Origin: JAUIIK01 sp963745675
GTDB lineage: Bacteria; Chloroflexota; Chloroflexia; Thermomicrobiales; CFX8
Reading direction: 5' to 3'
Assembly: GCA_963745675.1 (NCBI GenBank)
Contig: CAVUYM010000020.1
Coordinates: forward strand, 62,001 to 126,000
DNA length: 64,000 nucleotides
Part shown: positions 16,603 to 26,249 of the stretch, one piece after another
How positions within the stretch are numbered: the first letter of the stretch is position 1
How the letters are laid out: each line of letters begins with the position of its first letter
The notes under the pieces: model-generated
What the model was told of the DNA's origin: nothing
The model's database searches: none
Seen by the model: the letters and a program-made list of their open reading frames with translations, nothing else
Program-made: the position numbers and the translations under genes

Positions 16603-17788
16603 CTATTCGGGACGAATCCAAAGCGAGACATGGGACGGTTGCATCGTCCTGATGACGATCGACTGTAGGTTGCGTTCGATGTCATCGAGATCGACTTCGT
16701 CCCGCAATTCAACCACGAACGCCGCGACCGTTTGCGTGGCGTCGTAGCGGGCGCGGTTGAAACGACGGTCGACCATCCGTTGAATACGTGTTCGCAGCGG
16801 TTGGAAGAGCGTCGCTACGATCAACGTTGAGACGGCGATCTGGAGATCACCACTGCGAAACAATGGATCGAGTAGTGCCTGCGAGAGGATGACGATCAGA
16901 GCATATGAAGCGACGAGGCCGACGGTTAGAGCGCCATAGACCAGTGTTCGGTTGATAACCCGGTCGATATCGAACAGATGGTAGCGCAGGATCGCAATCG
17001 CCATCGCAACGGGTACAAGGGCGACCGATAGGGAATGCAACAGTCCGGTTAGCGCGATGGCGCTGTTTCCGGTCGCTCTTACGAGCGTGTCGAGAAAAAA
17101 GGTGGCGACAGCACCAGACATTGCCAGGACAACCCACTTGTATTGTTGGCGCTCGACTCCATGCGATTTGACGAACCTTCGGAGGAGTAGCGCAGCCGCT
17201 AGTAGAGAGCAGACGCCGATAGTCATGATCCCAAAGAAGGGATCGACAAGGGGTTGATCCAGAGCGTAGGGATTGGGAGTAAGGTCGTAGAGTCTTGGAA
17301 ACCAGGCGGCGCAGTGGTGCCGGTCATCAGCCCCTGCGGCAACGATTAGCGCACCGACAAAGGCCGTCACCAGCAATGATCCAGGCTGTTTAGACCTCAG
17401 ACGTCCGCTCGGAAACAAGAGGATGAGCAGCGTCGGTGTAGCGACCTAGGCGAAGGTTGCGAAACCAGAGGCCCGTCCACAACGCGTATGCACCGCCCGG
17501 CGCGTTCTGGATGCGTCACAAGTCCGTAAACGCCCCAGAGAGTCAAGAGCCCCGAGATCTGACCGATTGCTCCAATCGCAAGCAGAAGCCAGCCGATGAC
17601 GTTGCGCGGACGCCGTGTTGCCAGCAGGACTCCGACGAGGTGGCAACCACCGCCCCGATCCAGGTCTGAGGCTCGAAGATTGCCCAGACCTCGGGAGCGT
17701 TTCGGTTTAGGAATGCCAGGATAATTGTGGGTATAGCTATCGCAATCGTCGTCGTGATAACGATCACGGTCAACCATCGACGTTTCAA
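16603..17788 (-). CDS. Seven-transmembrane sensor-like protein, frameshifted N-terminal half
   Basis: The C-terminal 271 residues are in one frame. They show several membrane helices, then YHLFDIDRVINRTLVYG and a cytoplasmic tail PLRTRIQRMVDRRFNRARYDATQTV ending MQPSHVSLWIRPE (given here in broken segments). That tail is typical of a common actinobacterial and Chloroflexi membrane protein that resembles the sensor part of 7TM histidine kinases without a kinase domain. The N-terminal helices are split over two or three frames: MKRRWLTVIVITTTIAIAIP from 17788, then NVIGWLLLAIGAIGQISGLL, with shifts near 17630, 17490 and 17420. The repaired protein would be near 395 residues. Its function is unknown. 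Confidence 0.65.
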
Positions 17789-17931
17789 AGCGACCCTTCA
17801 CCAACTCCACAGCCGAACAGTCGTTGAAATAGTAGCTTGGCGAGCGTCACGAGATGGTTACGAGGGTTGAGAGGTATAGCACTGCTGTCCGACGTCTACC
17901 GCTAGCACTGTGGTCTGCCGAGGACGGTGCG

Positions 17932-18104
17932 GGGGATTTCCCTCACCCCCCAACCCCCTCTCCCACACGCTTCCGCTCCGCTTCAGCGGGGGAGAGGGGG
18001 CGCCGAGCCGCCGGAGACGGTATCCACTCTTCGCTTACTCTCCTCCTCTCCCCGCGCAGCGCAGCGCAGCAGTGGGAGAGGGGCCGGGGGTGAGGGAAAT
18101 CCCC
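17932..18104. repeat. Palindromic repeat element with nested inverted repeats
   Basis: A 173-bp element is bounded by a perfect 19-bp inverted repeat, GGGGATTTCCCTCACCCCC (17932-17950) and its complement (18086-18104). The pairing continues imperfectly inward (ACCCCCTCTCCCAC against GTGGGAGAGGGG). A second, inner inverted repeat pairs AGCGGGGGAGAGG with CCTCTCCCCGCGC. This two-stem layout is that of a REP/MITE-like intergenic repeat found in many copies in some genomes. It separates the nitrilase end from the 7TM gene start. No open frame in it looks coding. Confidence 0.75.
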
Positions 18105-18105
18105 T

Positions 18106-19061
18106 CTACAACGCCTCCTCATTCACCGTCAGCTGAAATACATCCGGCCGGTTGTAGTGGCCGGTGGCATCGAGCGTCGTCAACTCCTCGGCGATCTTGC
18201 GTGTGTCAAGATCGGCGTAGAGGATTGTCTCTTCGCCGTGGACCGGGCCTGCCAGGGCCATGCCGTCGGGGCCATAGATCGCGGAGCCGCCGTCGATGAG
18301 CAGGCGGCTTTCTTCGATGCCCTCGAGGTCGAGATCATGAAGACCAGCGAGGTGCGGCGGGCATGTCGTCAACGCGGATGAATGATCCAGCGGCCAGCAC
18401 GAAGCAGCGACCCTCAAAGGCGTAGTGGCGGCTCATGACTTGATGCATTTCTGAGACTTCCGGCCAGACGGCGACGTGAATCTGCTCACCTTTCATGTGC
18501 ATCGCCTGGCGCGCCAGCGGCATGCCGTGTTCCCAGCAGACCAGTCCACCCAGCCGGCCGTGGGGTGTATCAAGCACCGTCAAGGTCGAGCCGTCGCCCT
18601 GGCCCCAGACCATGCGCTCTTGATAGGTCGGCACAAGCTTGCGGTGCAGACCGAGCAGACTGCCGTCGGGGCCGAAGTAGAGGATCGAGTTGTAGAGCGT
18701 GCCGCGATTGTAGTGGTCGATACGTTCGTTGACACCGATAGCCAGATAGACGCCATGCTCCCGACAGGCCGCGCCGAGCGCATCGGTCGTAGGGCTGCCG
18801 ACGACGACGCTGTTCTGGACAAGTTCGGCGTGCAGTTCCTTGGTCGTCGGCGAGCCCCATGCGGCGGCATTCGGCCCGCGGTCGAACCAGATCGGGGTAG
18901 CCGGGCAGCCACGTCTCGCCGAAGGCGATGATCTCAGCTCCACCTGCCGCCGCTTCGGCGATCAGTTGCACCGCTTTTGCAGTGCTGGCGTCGCGGTCGA
19001 GGTAGACCGGCGAGGCTTGGACAACGGCGGCACGAACGACGGGATAGGGATCGCCTGGCAT
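18106..19061 (-). CDS. Nitrilase (carbon-nitrogen hydrolase), frameshifted
   Basis: This is a nitrilase-superfamily enzyme that hydrolyses nitriles or amides. The catalytic Glu is in IIAFGETWLPGYP, the Lys in GLHRKLVPTYQERMVWGQGDG and the nucleophilic Cys in GGLVCWEHGMPLARQAM; CWE is typical of true nitrilases. The N-terminus is in the frame starting at 19061. One shift near 18895 leads to the long central frame, and a second near 18360 leads to the C-terminus (LEGIEESRLLIDGG to the stop at 18106). The repaired protein is about 318 residues, a normal length. It is transcribed away from the VOC gene at 19147, so the 85 bases between them should carry divergent promoters. Confidence 0.88.
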
Positions 19062-19146
19062 CGGAATCTCTCATTTCATTCACGCATTTGCGTCACGCTC
19101 TCCGCCTGCGATTCTAGTCTGGAGCGTAGCGTGTTAGTGTTGCCCC

Positions 19147-19515
19147 ATGGCTGGACTACGCAAAATTGACAATGTGATGTATCGGGTGAACAATCTCGAG
19201 GAAGCGGCGAACTTCTACGAGGGCGTGCTCGGTCTGAAGCGTCTCTGGACCGATCTAGAGGCAGGTCAGATTGGCTATGTCTTTCCGGACGGTGATTCCG
19301 AGATCGTCATCCACGATGACCCGGATATTCCGAATCCAGATTTCAGCTTCCTCGTCGATGACGTCGTCGCCTTTTGCACCGACTTCAAACGTCAAGGACA
19401 TGCCGTCGTCAAGGAACCCTTCGAGGTAAGGTGCGGTTGGTTTGCCGTTCTGGAAGACCCCGATGGGAACCTGATTTCGATCGTTGATCTCACGCGGTTT
19501 GCCAACGCTGATTGA
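19147..19515 (+). CDS. VOC/glyoxalase-family protein
   Basis: This intact 122-residue protein has the vicinal-oxygen-chelate fold (glyoxalase I, dioxygenase and bleomycin-resistance superfamily). The N-terminal beta-alpha unit VMYRVNNLEEAANFYEGVLG and the closing strand WFAVLEDPDGNLISIVD are characteristic. Metal-binding side chains are not complete enough to choose between enzyme and binding protein. It is divergent from the nitrilase gene. Confidence 0.88.
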   Translation: MAGLRKIDNVMYRVNNLEEAANFYEGVLGLKRLWTDLEAGQIGYVFPDGDSEIVIHDDPDIPNPDFSFLVDDVVAFCTDFKRQGHAVVKEPFEVRCGWFAVLEDPDGNLISIVDLTRFANAD

Positions 19516-19595
19516 CCATGGGCATCGGCGCGTTTGCCACAGGCACGTGATACTCTATTGGAAATATGCGCTGGCGGCTTCGATCTGTGTGTGAG

Positions 19596-20449
19596 CTACG
19601 CTTTTGATCGAAAGGCGCCAGATAGCTCACTTTCGCTGAATCCCGCTACCGGTTGGTGTTCAGTAGCCCAGCGAAACAGCACCGCCCGAAAGACCGTCGT
19701 GATGGTCGAGACGAATGCCGCAACGAGAACCAGGACCAGGCCTCCGAGCCCGATACCTACAACCATGAGCAGCGACTGAATCCGACGCGATCGCCAGGGC
19801 GATTCCGATCAACGGCAGCGATTGAGAGTGGTGCGGTGACGAGCAGCGCGAAGAGCCCGACGCCGGATTCACCAATCACCTGCTCTCCCCACGTCCGCCG
19901 TATCAACCCGCTGCTTTCCCGGATCGCGTCGATCGGGCCGATCTGCCTGGTTGCCAGTACCGGCACGACGAAGAAGGTCGCCAGTCCCCAGGCGATGTTG
20001 CCCAGCATGGAAATAAGTGATCCGGCGATACCGGCTCGCTCGCGAAGTGCGCGCAGAAGTATTCCGATGGTCAGTGAGATCAGCGTCCATTGCAGAATGA
20101 CGCCGAGCCGGGCATTCGCCAGGGCAACGCCTTCTTTGACCGATACTTGATGACCCTCGCTGATCTTCATCACCGAGGCGGTCAGTCCAGTGTTGAAATA
20201 GATCGTGATGAAGGTTGCGAAGAAGCCGACAAGAACTGCAACAGCAAGCGTGGCGGGATTGTAGTCACTGCTGTTCCGAGGGATCCAGTCATCGGAGAAG
20301 AGCGCAAAAGCCCCGCCGACAACGAAGCCGGTCGCGACGGCGGCCAGGATGAAACCGAACAAGGTGAAGAGCAACAGCGTCGGATTGTTGCGGAGCACCG
20401 TCCAGCTTGCGCGGCCGAGTTCCCAGCTTCGACGAAATGATCTGAACAT
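19596..20449 (-). CDS. DUF6159-like integral membrane protein, frameshifted C-terminus
   Basis: The protein begins MFRSFRRSWELGRASWTVLR and has about six membrane helices. The central GLIRRTWGEQVIGESGVGL segment is typical of a family of unknown function I associate with DUF6159. After about 210 residues the frame shifts near 19815 and again near 19770. The natural end VVGIGLGGLVLVLVAAFVST continues to a stop at 19596 in a third frame. The repaired length is about 285 residues. A promoter at 20573-20601 lies about 125 bases upstream of the start. Confidence 0.7.
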
Positions 20450-20572
20450 GACGGTCCATCTCCAGTACTAGATTTAGACGGATTGTTGTCGTCATCCTAT
20501 CATGCTCTGTGCCATCTGCTGCCCCAGCGACGAAGTCAGTACTTCAGTGCTAGAGCGCCTCGCTTCCGGAGT

Positions 20573-20605
20573 ATTATGGGGGCAATTGGATACCGGGTAA
20601 ATGGG
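20573..20605 (-). promoter_or_regulatory. Predicted promoter with box shared with recombinase promoter
   Basis: On the minus strand TTTACC (20596-20601) and CATAAT (20573-20578) are 17 bases apart. The -35 region lies in the 19-bp sequence CCCATTTACCCGGTATCCA (20587-20605), which differs at only two positions from CCCACTTGCCCGGTATCCA at 11806-11824. The promoter would serve the DUF6159-like gene, leaving a leader of roughly 115 bases. Confidence 0.5.
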
Positions 20606-20667
20606 GCTTTCCGCTCACCGTTTCAGTGGCTGTGTCTGTGGTTTAGATGAGGGTTGGAGTTCTCAAC

Positions 20668-22031
20668 ATGACTAGCACCGCAATAACAAATGCCGGTATG
20701 TTCGGCAGCTGGCTCGGAAGCGATGCTCCGCTGATCGAGCGTGCCGAGGGAGTCCGGCTCTGGGACGTAAACGGCAAGGAATACATCGACGCGACATCGG
20801 GCGCGATCGCCGTCATCAGTGTCGGCCATGGCCGTCAGGAGGTCGTCGATGCGATGGCCGAGCAGGGGCGCAAGTTTAGCTACGTCCAGGGCGGCCGTTT
20901 TCGCCATGAGGTTGCCGATGAGCTAGCCCAGGAGCTAGCGCGCTTCACTCCCGGTGATCTTAACCGGATGATGTTCGTCTCTGGCGGCTCCGAAGCAAAC
21001 GAGACGGCCATCAAGCTCGCCCGCGCCTATCAGTTGTTGCGCGGCAACCCGGAGCGCTTTATGGTCCTCTCGCGTGAGCGCAGCTATCACGGCAACACGC
21101 TCGGCGCGCTGTCGGTCAGTGGTTTCGATCAGCGCCGCGATCCATATGAGCCGCTGCTGCTGAAGATGCCGAAGGTGGCCGAGGTCAACTACTATCGCGA
21201 TGATTCGGGCATGAGCTACGAGGAGTATGGACTGGCCTGCGCCAATGATCTGGAACGGGCGATCCATGAGGCGGGTCGCGCACGGTGTCGGCCTTCATTG
21301 CCGAACCGGTCGTCGGCGCGGCAGGTGCAGCAACGACCCCTCCGCCAGGCTATTTCGAGCGCATTCGTGAGATCTGCGATGCCTACGACATCCTCTTCAT
21401 CGCCGACGAGGTCATCACCGGACTGGGCCGGACCGGCCGGAACTTTGGCATTGACCATTGGGGCGTCGTGCCCGACATCATCGTGACCGCCAAAGGCCTT
21501 GCCGGTGGCTATGCGCCGCTCGCCGCGATCATGATCTCGGAACGTGTCGAGCAGGTCTTCCGCGACGCCGGGCAGCCCTTCATGCACGGCTACACCTACA
21601 TGTCGCATCCAGTCTCCTGCGCCGCAGGGCTGGCTGTTCTGCGAATCATCGAACGAGAAGGTTTGATCCAGAACGCCGCCGATCAGGGCACGCGCCTCTT
21701 CGAACAACTTGAGCACCTCAAAGCCGAGCACCCGCTCATCGGCGACATCCGTGGCAAGGGTTTGCTGGCTGGCGTCGAGCTCGTCCGCGACCGCGATACG
21801 AAGGAACCACTCGATCCGGCGCTCGGCGTCTCTATGCGCCTGGTCAAAGCCGCGCTCGACCACGGCATCACCGTCTACCCCTGCCAGACCGGTCCCGGCA
21901 ACAGCGATCAGTTCCTCGTTAGCCCGCCGATGATTTCGACAGCGGACGACATCGAGGAGATCGTCAACCGGCTCAGCCTGGCGCTGGATGACGTCGAGGA
22001 ATCGTTGCGTAACGCGAAAACAGTTGACTGA
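20668..22031 (+). CDS. Class III aminotransferase (PLP), frameshifted
   Basis: This is a fold-type I, class III pyridoxal-phosphate aminotransferase, a group that includes omega-amino acid and beta-alanine:pyruvate transaminases. Visible family blocks are GVRLWDVNGKEYIDATSGA, MMFVSGGSEANETAIKLAR, SYHGNTLGALSVSG, the cofactor-binding Asp in ILFIADEVITGLGRTG and the Schiff-base Lys in TAKGLAGGYAPL. A one-base shift near 21275-21285 splits the frame after ERAIHEAG and the chain resumes at VSAFIAEPVVGAAGA. I use ATG 20668 (MTSTAITNAG), with GGAG upstream, rather than 20647. The repaired length is about 455 residues. The amino donor is unknown. Confidence 0.92.
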
Positions 22032-22033
22032 GT

Positions 22034-22665
22034 GTGACGGAGAGATTTGTTATCGATTGGTCGCTCGAACCGGCAAGTGGGACATACTCGGCAAGTTTGT
22101 TCAGGAGAACGAGCCTGGTAGTGAATTCGATCTCCGAGGCGCAGCTATTCAGCTGGTCGCCGGCTGGTCCATTTCAAATGACATACGCCGGGAAGAAGTT
22201 GCTGCTTGATGAGCAGCGGATCTCGGACAGTGTGGCTTGGATTTAAACGGGTACTGGATTGCTCAAAGTGACTCAGCGTCGAACGGCATTACCGGTACGA
22301 CAGTTCGGGTTGCTCCCGATCGCGGAGACAATGGCGTTGAGTATTGATAGTAATTGGTTTGCTACCGCGCCGAAAGGCTTTGATATTAACCTCGGTGATG
22401 GTGAGCATTCCGGCTACTTCAGGATTGGAAAACCACGCCGTCATAGCGCTATAGTCAGTAGCAATACCGAACGCTTGCTTACTGGTGGCCCTACGTAGAG
22501 ACGGACGACGTAGCATCTCAACTTCTTGAGGTTCCCGAAGACGCGTTCCTTGCTGGCGTACGTCGATTTCTCATTGAACTGTCCACGGAAATGTTCACAC
22601 GATACCCCAAGTTGCGGGAGTGGCAGTCTTTCGAGCCGTTTCTAGAGTACGAAGGACACAGATAG
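22034..22665 (+). CDS. Possible hypothetical gene, reading frame heavily broken
   Basis: The stretch between the aminotransferase and the cupin is more A/T-rich than its surroundings. It holds several open pieces on the plus strand that look protein-like in three frames: GTG 22034 giving TERFVIDWSLEPASG; a middle piece NWFATAPKGFDINLGDG; and a last piece from about 22461, AYWWPYVETDDVASQLLEVP, ending at 22665. They could be one protein of about 210 residues broken by indels, or decayed sequence. I recognise no family, and there is no ribosome-binding site at the GTG. Confidence 0.3.
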
Positions 22666-22702
22666 TAGTTGCTGTAGCTGATAAGTGGGAGAGCGGGGTG
22701 CC

Positions 22703-23078
22703 GTGGAGCAGCTGAGTTACATGAGGCTCTACGAAGACGATGCAGGCGAATCGCATTTCGAGGATATTGAAGTGGCGCTGGAATCGGTCGATTTCGCGCC
22801 GCCAGCGCCGCCGGTGAACATAGCCGATCTATTCACCGCGTCGGGGTGCAAGCTCTTGACGGCGCCTGCCGGTTGGGGCGGCGATGTCCCACATCCCAGC
22901 CCGCTCAGACAGCTCTTCGCGGTTCTCGCCGGCGCGATGGAGGTAACCGCCAGCGATGGCGAGACGCGATCTATTTCGAACCGGCGATCTCTTACTATTG
23001 GAAGACACGAGCGGTCGCGGGCATACGACGACGATCCCGGAAGATCTGCGCCTGCTTTCGGTCGCGCTGGAGGATTAG
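22703..23078 (+). CDS. Cupin-domain protein, frameshifted
   Basis: This is a small single-domain cupin of about 125 residues. It begins GTG 22703 (or ATG 22721) with YMRLYEDDAGESHFEDIEV, a recognisable family start, and continues to APAGWGGDVPHPSPLRQLFAV and AGAMEVTASDGE. Near 22975 the frame shifts. The natural end GDLLLLEDTSGRGHTTTIPE continues in another frame and stops at 23078 after SVALED. The function of this cupin family is not known; similar proteins are proposed to bind small ligands. Confidence 0.72.
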
Positions 23079-23193
23079 CCCGAATTCGTCGTTTCGGGAC
23101 TTTTCGTCTTCTTGATGACGTTAGGGATTGTGCGCTCAGTCTATTGCTGGATGGATGTCGCTGCCTCTATTGCCATCGCCTGAGGAGATTGCC

Positions 23194-24103
23194 TTGACCG
23201 ATACGTCAGCTTCACAAACCCCGCTCAAGATTGTCAGTTTCAATATTCTGCCTTTCGCTTTCGCCGGGGTTGCTCGCTGGGCCGAGCGCGCGTGGTCATG
23301 AGATCTCGTTGCTGGTTACCACTCCCGGGCCAGCCAGCCGCCGCAACAGAGCCTATCTGGAAACAATCTCCAGTTTGCCTCCGCGTCAGGAAGTAGTCGT
23401 CAGCACCCGCATGAAGCAACTTGCGCCATATATCGCGTCGCTGGAGCCTGACCTGATCCTGAGCTTCACCTTCCCCTATCTGATCCCGCCCGAACTATGC
23501 GAGATCCCGAAGTACGGCGCGGTCAATCTCCATCCGACGCCGCTTCCGAAATACCGTGGCCCGAATCCACTGCGCCTCTTCTACGACGGCGAGTCCGAAT
23601 ATGGCGCGACGCTACACTGGATCGCGCCTGAGTTCGATACCGGCAATATTCTCAGCCAGCATGTTGGGACGGCGGCTGAGGATACGCCATTCCAGCAGCT
23701 GTTCGGCCAGTTGGGTCAAGTCGTGGCGGCCGTGCTCGACGAAGGCATTCCGAAAGCGGTCGCGGGAGATCCCGGCCAGCCGCAGGCGCATGACGAAGCG
23801 ACCTATGGAGCGAGATTCAACGCCGACGATCTCGTGCTCGATCCCTCTAAACCAATCTGGTTGCTGCGACGCCAGATGGCGACGCTGCAGGCAGGAAGCC
23901 AGCAGGCACACATCCAGATTGACGACCAGTTCTTCCCTATTCTCGGCCTCCAGCAGAGTGGCGAAGCGGATGGTCACGCTCCCGGCGAGATCATTTCCGT
24001 TAGCGACTCGATAGCCACGGTGCAAGCTGGAGACGGTGTCGCGCTGCTGGAACTGGGTGAGGGCGTTGCCGACTGGCCGGAGTTGCAGGAGAGCCCGCTA
24101 TAA
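23194..24103 (+). CDS. Formyltransferase (methionyl-tRNA formyltransferase-like), frameshifted
   Basis: The central part matches the formyltransferase fold that uses 10-formyltetrahydrofolate: LILSFTFPYLIPPELCEIP, the active-site stretch VNLHPTPLPKYRGPNPL, and FDTGNIL containing the catalytic Asp. The start is TTG 23194 behind GAGGAGA, reading LKIVSFNILPFAFAGVARW. A shift near 23290-23300 moves to the long frame that ends at 24103. The repaired protein has about 303 residues, close to Fmt. Because the N-terminus is unlike Fmt and the context is not translational, it may be a paralogue that formylates a sugar amine or other amine. Confidence 0.78.
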
Positions 24104-24123
24104 ACGCAACTACGTAGAAACGA

Positions 24124-24167
24124 CCAGATCCGGAGTGGAGTCCCTGGTGAAACTGCTCCGGATCTGG
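24124..24167. terminator. Hairpin between convergent genes
   Basis: CCAGATCCGGAG (24124-24135) pairs perfectly with CTCCGGATCTGG (24156-24167) across a 20-base loop, midway between the ends of the formyltransferase (plus) and WxL (minus) genes. There is no long T run on either side, so it is a likely but not classical bidirectional terminator. Confidence 0.5.
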
Positions 24168-24205
24168 CTCTGCGATGTGGTTAGCAAGATAGAGTGAACG
24201 CTTGA

Positions 24206-24782
24206 TTATGGTCCCGCGCTAATTGTCACTGTCAGAGACGCGGTATAGGTGCCTGCCCTGGCCATCGCCGGGACAGTCAGGCGCACATTCAGCGTCTGGC
24301 TGTAGCCGCCCTGACCGTAACCGCTATTGGCTTGCAACACCTTGCGGGCTGCATCGAGCGACCCGGTCGCGTTGGCCGCGGGGACTTTCGGGCCATTCGA
24401 GCCATCAATCGCCTGCCCCGACGCGTACTGCGGCGTGTTAGCCGTCAAGATCTCGAATGCCGAGGCATTGATGTCCGAGCCGCCATAGAGACCCGAGTAG
24501 ACAAAGTTGCCTGACTGAACCGTGACGTTCCAGCCCTCTCCGGTTCCGCTGGAGTCATCGACCATCAATGTCAGGTTGTGGTCGTTCGTCTGCTGCGTGT
24601 GCGAGTAGGTCAGACCGGACATGGTCGCGTCGATGATGCTCGCTGTCACGGCCACCACCCGACAACTCCTGAGCAACTGTGTCCATCGCGAATGCCTGGA
24701 GACCGAAGAGCAGATTCCCTACGATCAGCACCGCTGCCAGGATGGCGATGCGGCGTCCTCGGGTGCTGCGTGCCGCAAACAT
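24206..24782 (-). CDS. WxL-domain surface protein, frameshifted
   Basis: This is an exported protein of about 190 residues. From ATG 24782 the signal peptide reads RRIAILAAVLIVGNLLFGLQ with cleavage likely after AFA. One base shift near 24655 leads into SIIDATMSGLTYSHTQQTND and the WxL-type domain: DDSSGTGEGWNVTVQSG, then AGTYTASLTVTIS at the C-terminus. In Firmicutes this domain binds peptidoglycan. Here the first motif is WNV and the second, usually TWTL, is TVTI without Trp, so the binding surface is altered. The ATG follows the DUF916 stop by two bases, so the two are co-translated. Confidence 0.75.
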
Positions 24783-24784
24783 GG

Positions 24785-26152
24785 TTACTGTCCCAGATCA
24801 TCACTGTGCGCTCCTGCAACTGCGGGAACATCGCCTCGAACAAGGCTACTGGTCCGCAAAAGATTGCGAACACCTGCCGACGAGCGTTGCGGACCATCGC
24901 GTTTCATTTGTGGTTTCGGCTGATGGGGCTTGGCGTATGGGTCAAGTTTGGGAGCAGTCTCGACCGCCGGCTTCTCCGCGATCCGGGCCTTGGGCTCGGG
25001 TCCGACGGATGTGGGCGCAGGTAGCCATACGGGCGCCGAAACGGGCTCTGACGGTGTGATGACTGGCAATGGACTGGCCGCCGGCTGCGCACCACCACCG
25101 TCATTTTTGCGACGCATCAGTGCGAAGCCAAGGATCGCTCCACCTGCACCGAGGACCAGGGCGGCGGCGATTCCGGCGACGATCATCCAGGTGGCGAGGC
25201 CATTCTGCGACGTCGATTCGGTTCCGGCTGCGGCCGGGGCGTCTGCCGGCGCTGCGTCGGCGGCAGGCGCTGCGTTTGCCGGTATCGGGGTCGCCGGCGC
25301 TTCGGGGACGGTAATCAGGGCGGATTCGAGTTGCTGGCTAATGTTCAAGTCGGCGTTGCCGAGCTCGACCGAGACCCGGTAGTCGCCAGGTGCGAGTGCC
25401 GATCCGACCGGCACTTCAAGGTGGGTTAATGTGCCGGCGTAGACCGTGCCCATCGTGACCGGCTGGTTCAAGACTTCAGCGCCGCCGGAGTCGGTGACAG
25501 TGAACTGGCCTTCCAGCTTCATATGAACGTTGCCGGTGTTCTCGACTTCGGCCAGCAGGACGGATTTACCGCCGACGAACTTGTGCGTGACGTCGCCGAA
25601 TGCGAGGCCGGGGATCAATTCCCCCGGCAATGTGACCGCGACGGCGATCGCCTGCCGGTTGACCTGCTTGAATCCGACGCCCTCGCCGGTCCCGCCGGTC
25701 GGGTTGGCATTCTGGATCACCAGGGCGCTCAGATACTCGCCCGCCGCGGCATCGTCCGGAATCTCCAGTTGGATGCTGCGAATGGTCGACGTTTGCCCGT
25801 CCAGCTCGAAGGCTTCAGAGGGAAAGTCGATCCACCGGGTCGCGCCGCTGGTCGGTTCGTCGAAGAGTCTGACGCCGAAGCCGCCGTTGATCAGCGAGTA
25901 GACGTCGGCGGCGTAAATTTGCACGAGGATCGGGTTGTTGCCGTGGTTGGCGAGCTCGACTTCGAGGTCGACCACCTCGCCCGGCTCGGCTGTCCAGCGT
26001 GAAATAGCTGTCGGTGGTGCCGACCGGCTTGATGCTGAGACTGACCGGTTCTTCGGCTGTCTCCTGGGCCGCCGACCGGCGTGGACACCAGCATCACCAG
26101 TGCCAGTATCCCGATCATATAGAGGTGAAGCGCGTCTCATTCGTTGCCACAT
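24785..26152 (-). CDS. DUF916-family (WxL partner) membrane-anchored surface protein
   Basis: This protein of about 450 residues resembles the DUF916 proteins that pair with WxL proteins on Gram-positive surfaces. After a signal segment (MIGILALVMLVSTPVGG) come beta-rich domains: AGEVVDLEVELANHGNNPI; EIPDDAAAGEYLSALVIQN, the usual core; and GNVHMKLEGQFTV with ALAPGDYRVSVELG. An Ala/Pro linker leads to one C-terminal membrane helix (TWMIVAGIAAALVLGAGGAI) and a cytoplasmic Pro-rich tail. Two or three base shifts between 26120 and 25980 scramble the first 50 residues. The gene lies between two WxL genes and two bases before the second. It is the anchor of the module by analogy. Confidence 0.78.
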   Translation of the reverse strand: MWQRMRRASPLYDRDTGTGDAGVHAGRRPRRQPKNRSVSASSRSAPPTAISRWTAEPGEVVDLEVELANHGNNPILVQIYAADVYSLINGGFGVRLFDEPTSGATRWIDFPSEAFELDGQTSTIRSIQLEIPDDAAAGEYLSALVIQNANPTGGTGEGVGFKQVNRQAIAVAVTLPGELIPGLAFGDVTHKFVGGKSVLLAEVENTGNVHMKLEGQFTVTDSGGAEVLNQPVTMGTVYAGTLTHLEVPVGSALAPGDYRVSVELGNADLNISQQLESALITVPEAPATPIPANAAPAADAAPADAPAAAGTESTSQNGLATWMIVAGIAAALVLGAGGAILGFALMRRKNDGGGAQPAASPLPVITPSEPVSAPVWLPAPTSVGPEPKARIAEKPAVETAPKLDPYAKPHQPKPQMKRDGPQRSSAGVRNLLRTSSLVRGDVPAVAGAHSDDLGQ

Positions 26153-26194
26153 CGCAGTTGGTCCTATCGTCCGGTTAGCGGTCGTCTTGCGGAG

Positions 26195-26234
26195 GGAAAA
26201 AGGGGGCGCAGCACCCTACCAGGAGGTGCTGCGC
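26195..26234 (-). terminator. Rho-independent terminator after first WxL gene
   Basis: On the minus strand GCGCAGCACC and GGTGCTGCGC form a perfect 10-bp stem (26206-26215 with 26225-26234) with a 9-base loop. It is followed by CCCCCTTTTT. It sits 16 bases after the WxL stop and before the DUF916 gene, so it should make the first WxL gene more abundant than the two genes downstream. Confidence 0.85.
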
Positions 26235-26249
26235 GCTAGGAAGCTAGGC

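Noticed and set aside
11806..20605. Two near-identical 19-mers as attachment sites of an integrated element
   Set aside because: The interval holds ordinary metabolic genes and no mobile functions. The copies lie in promoter positions, so I list them as a shared promoter box instead.
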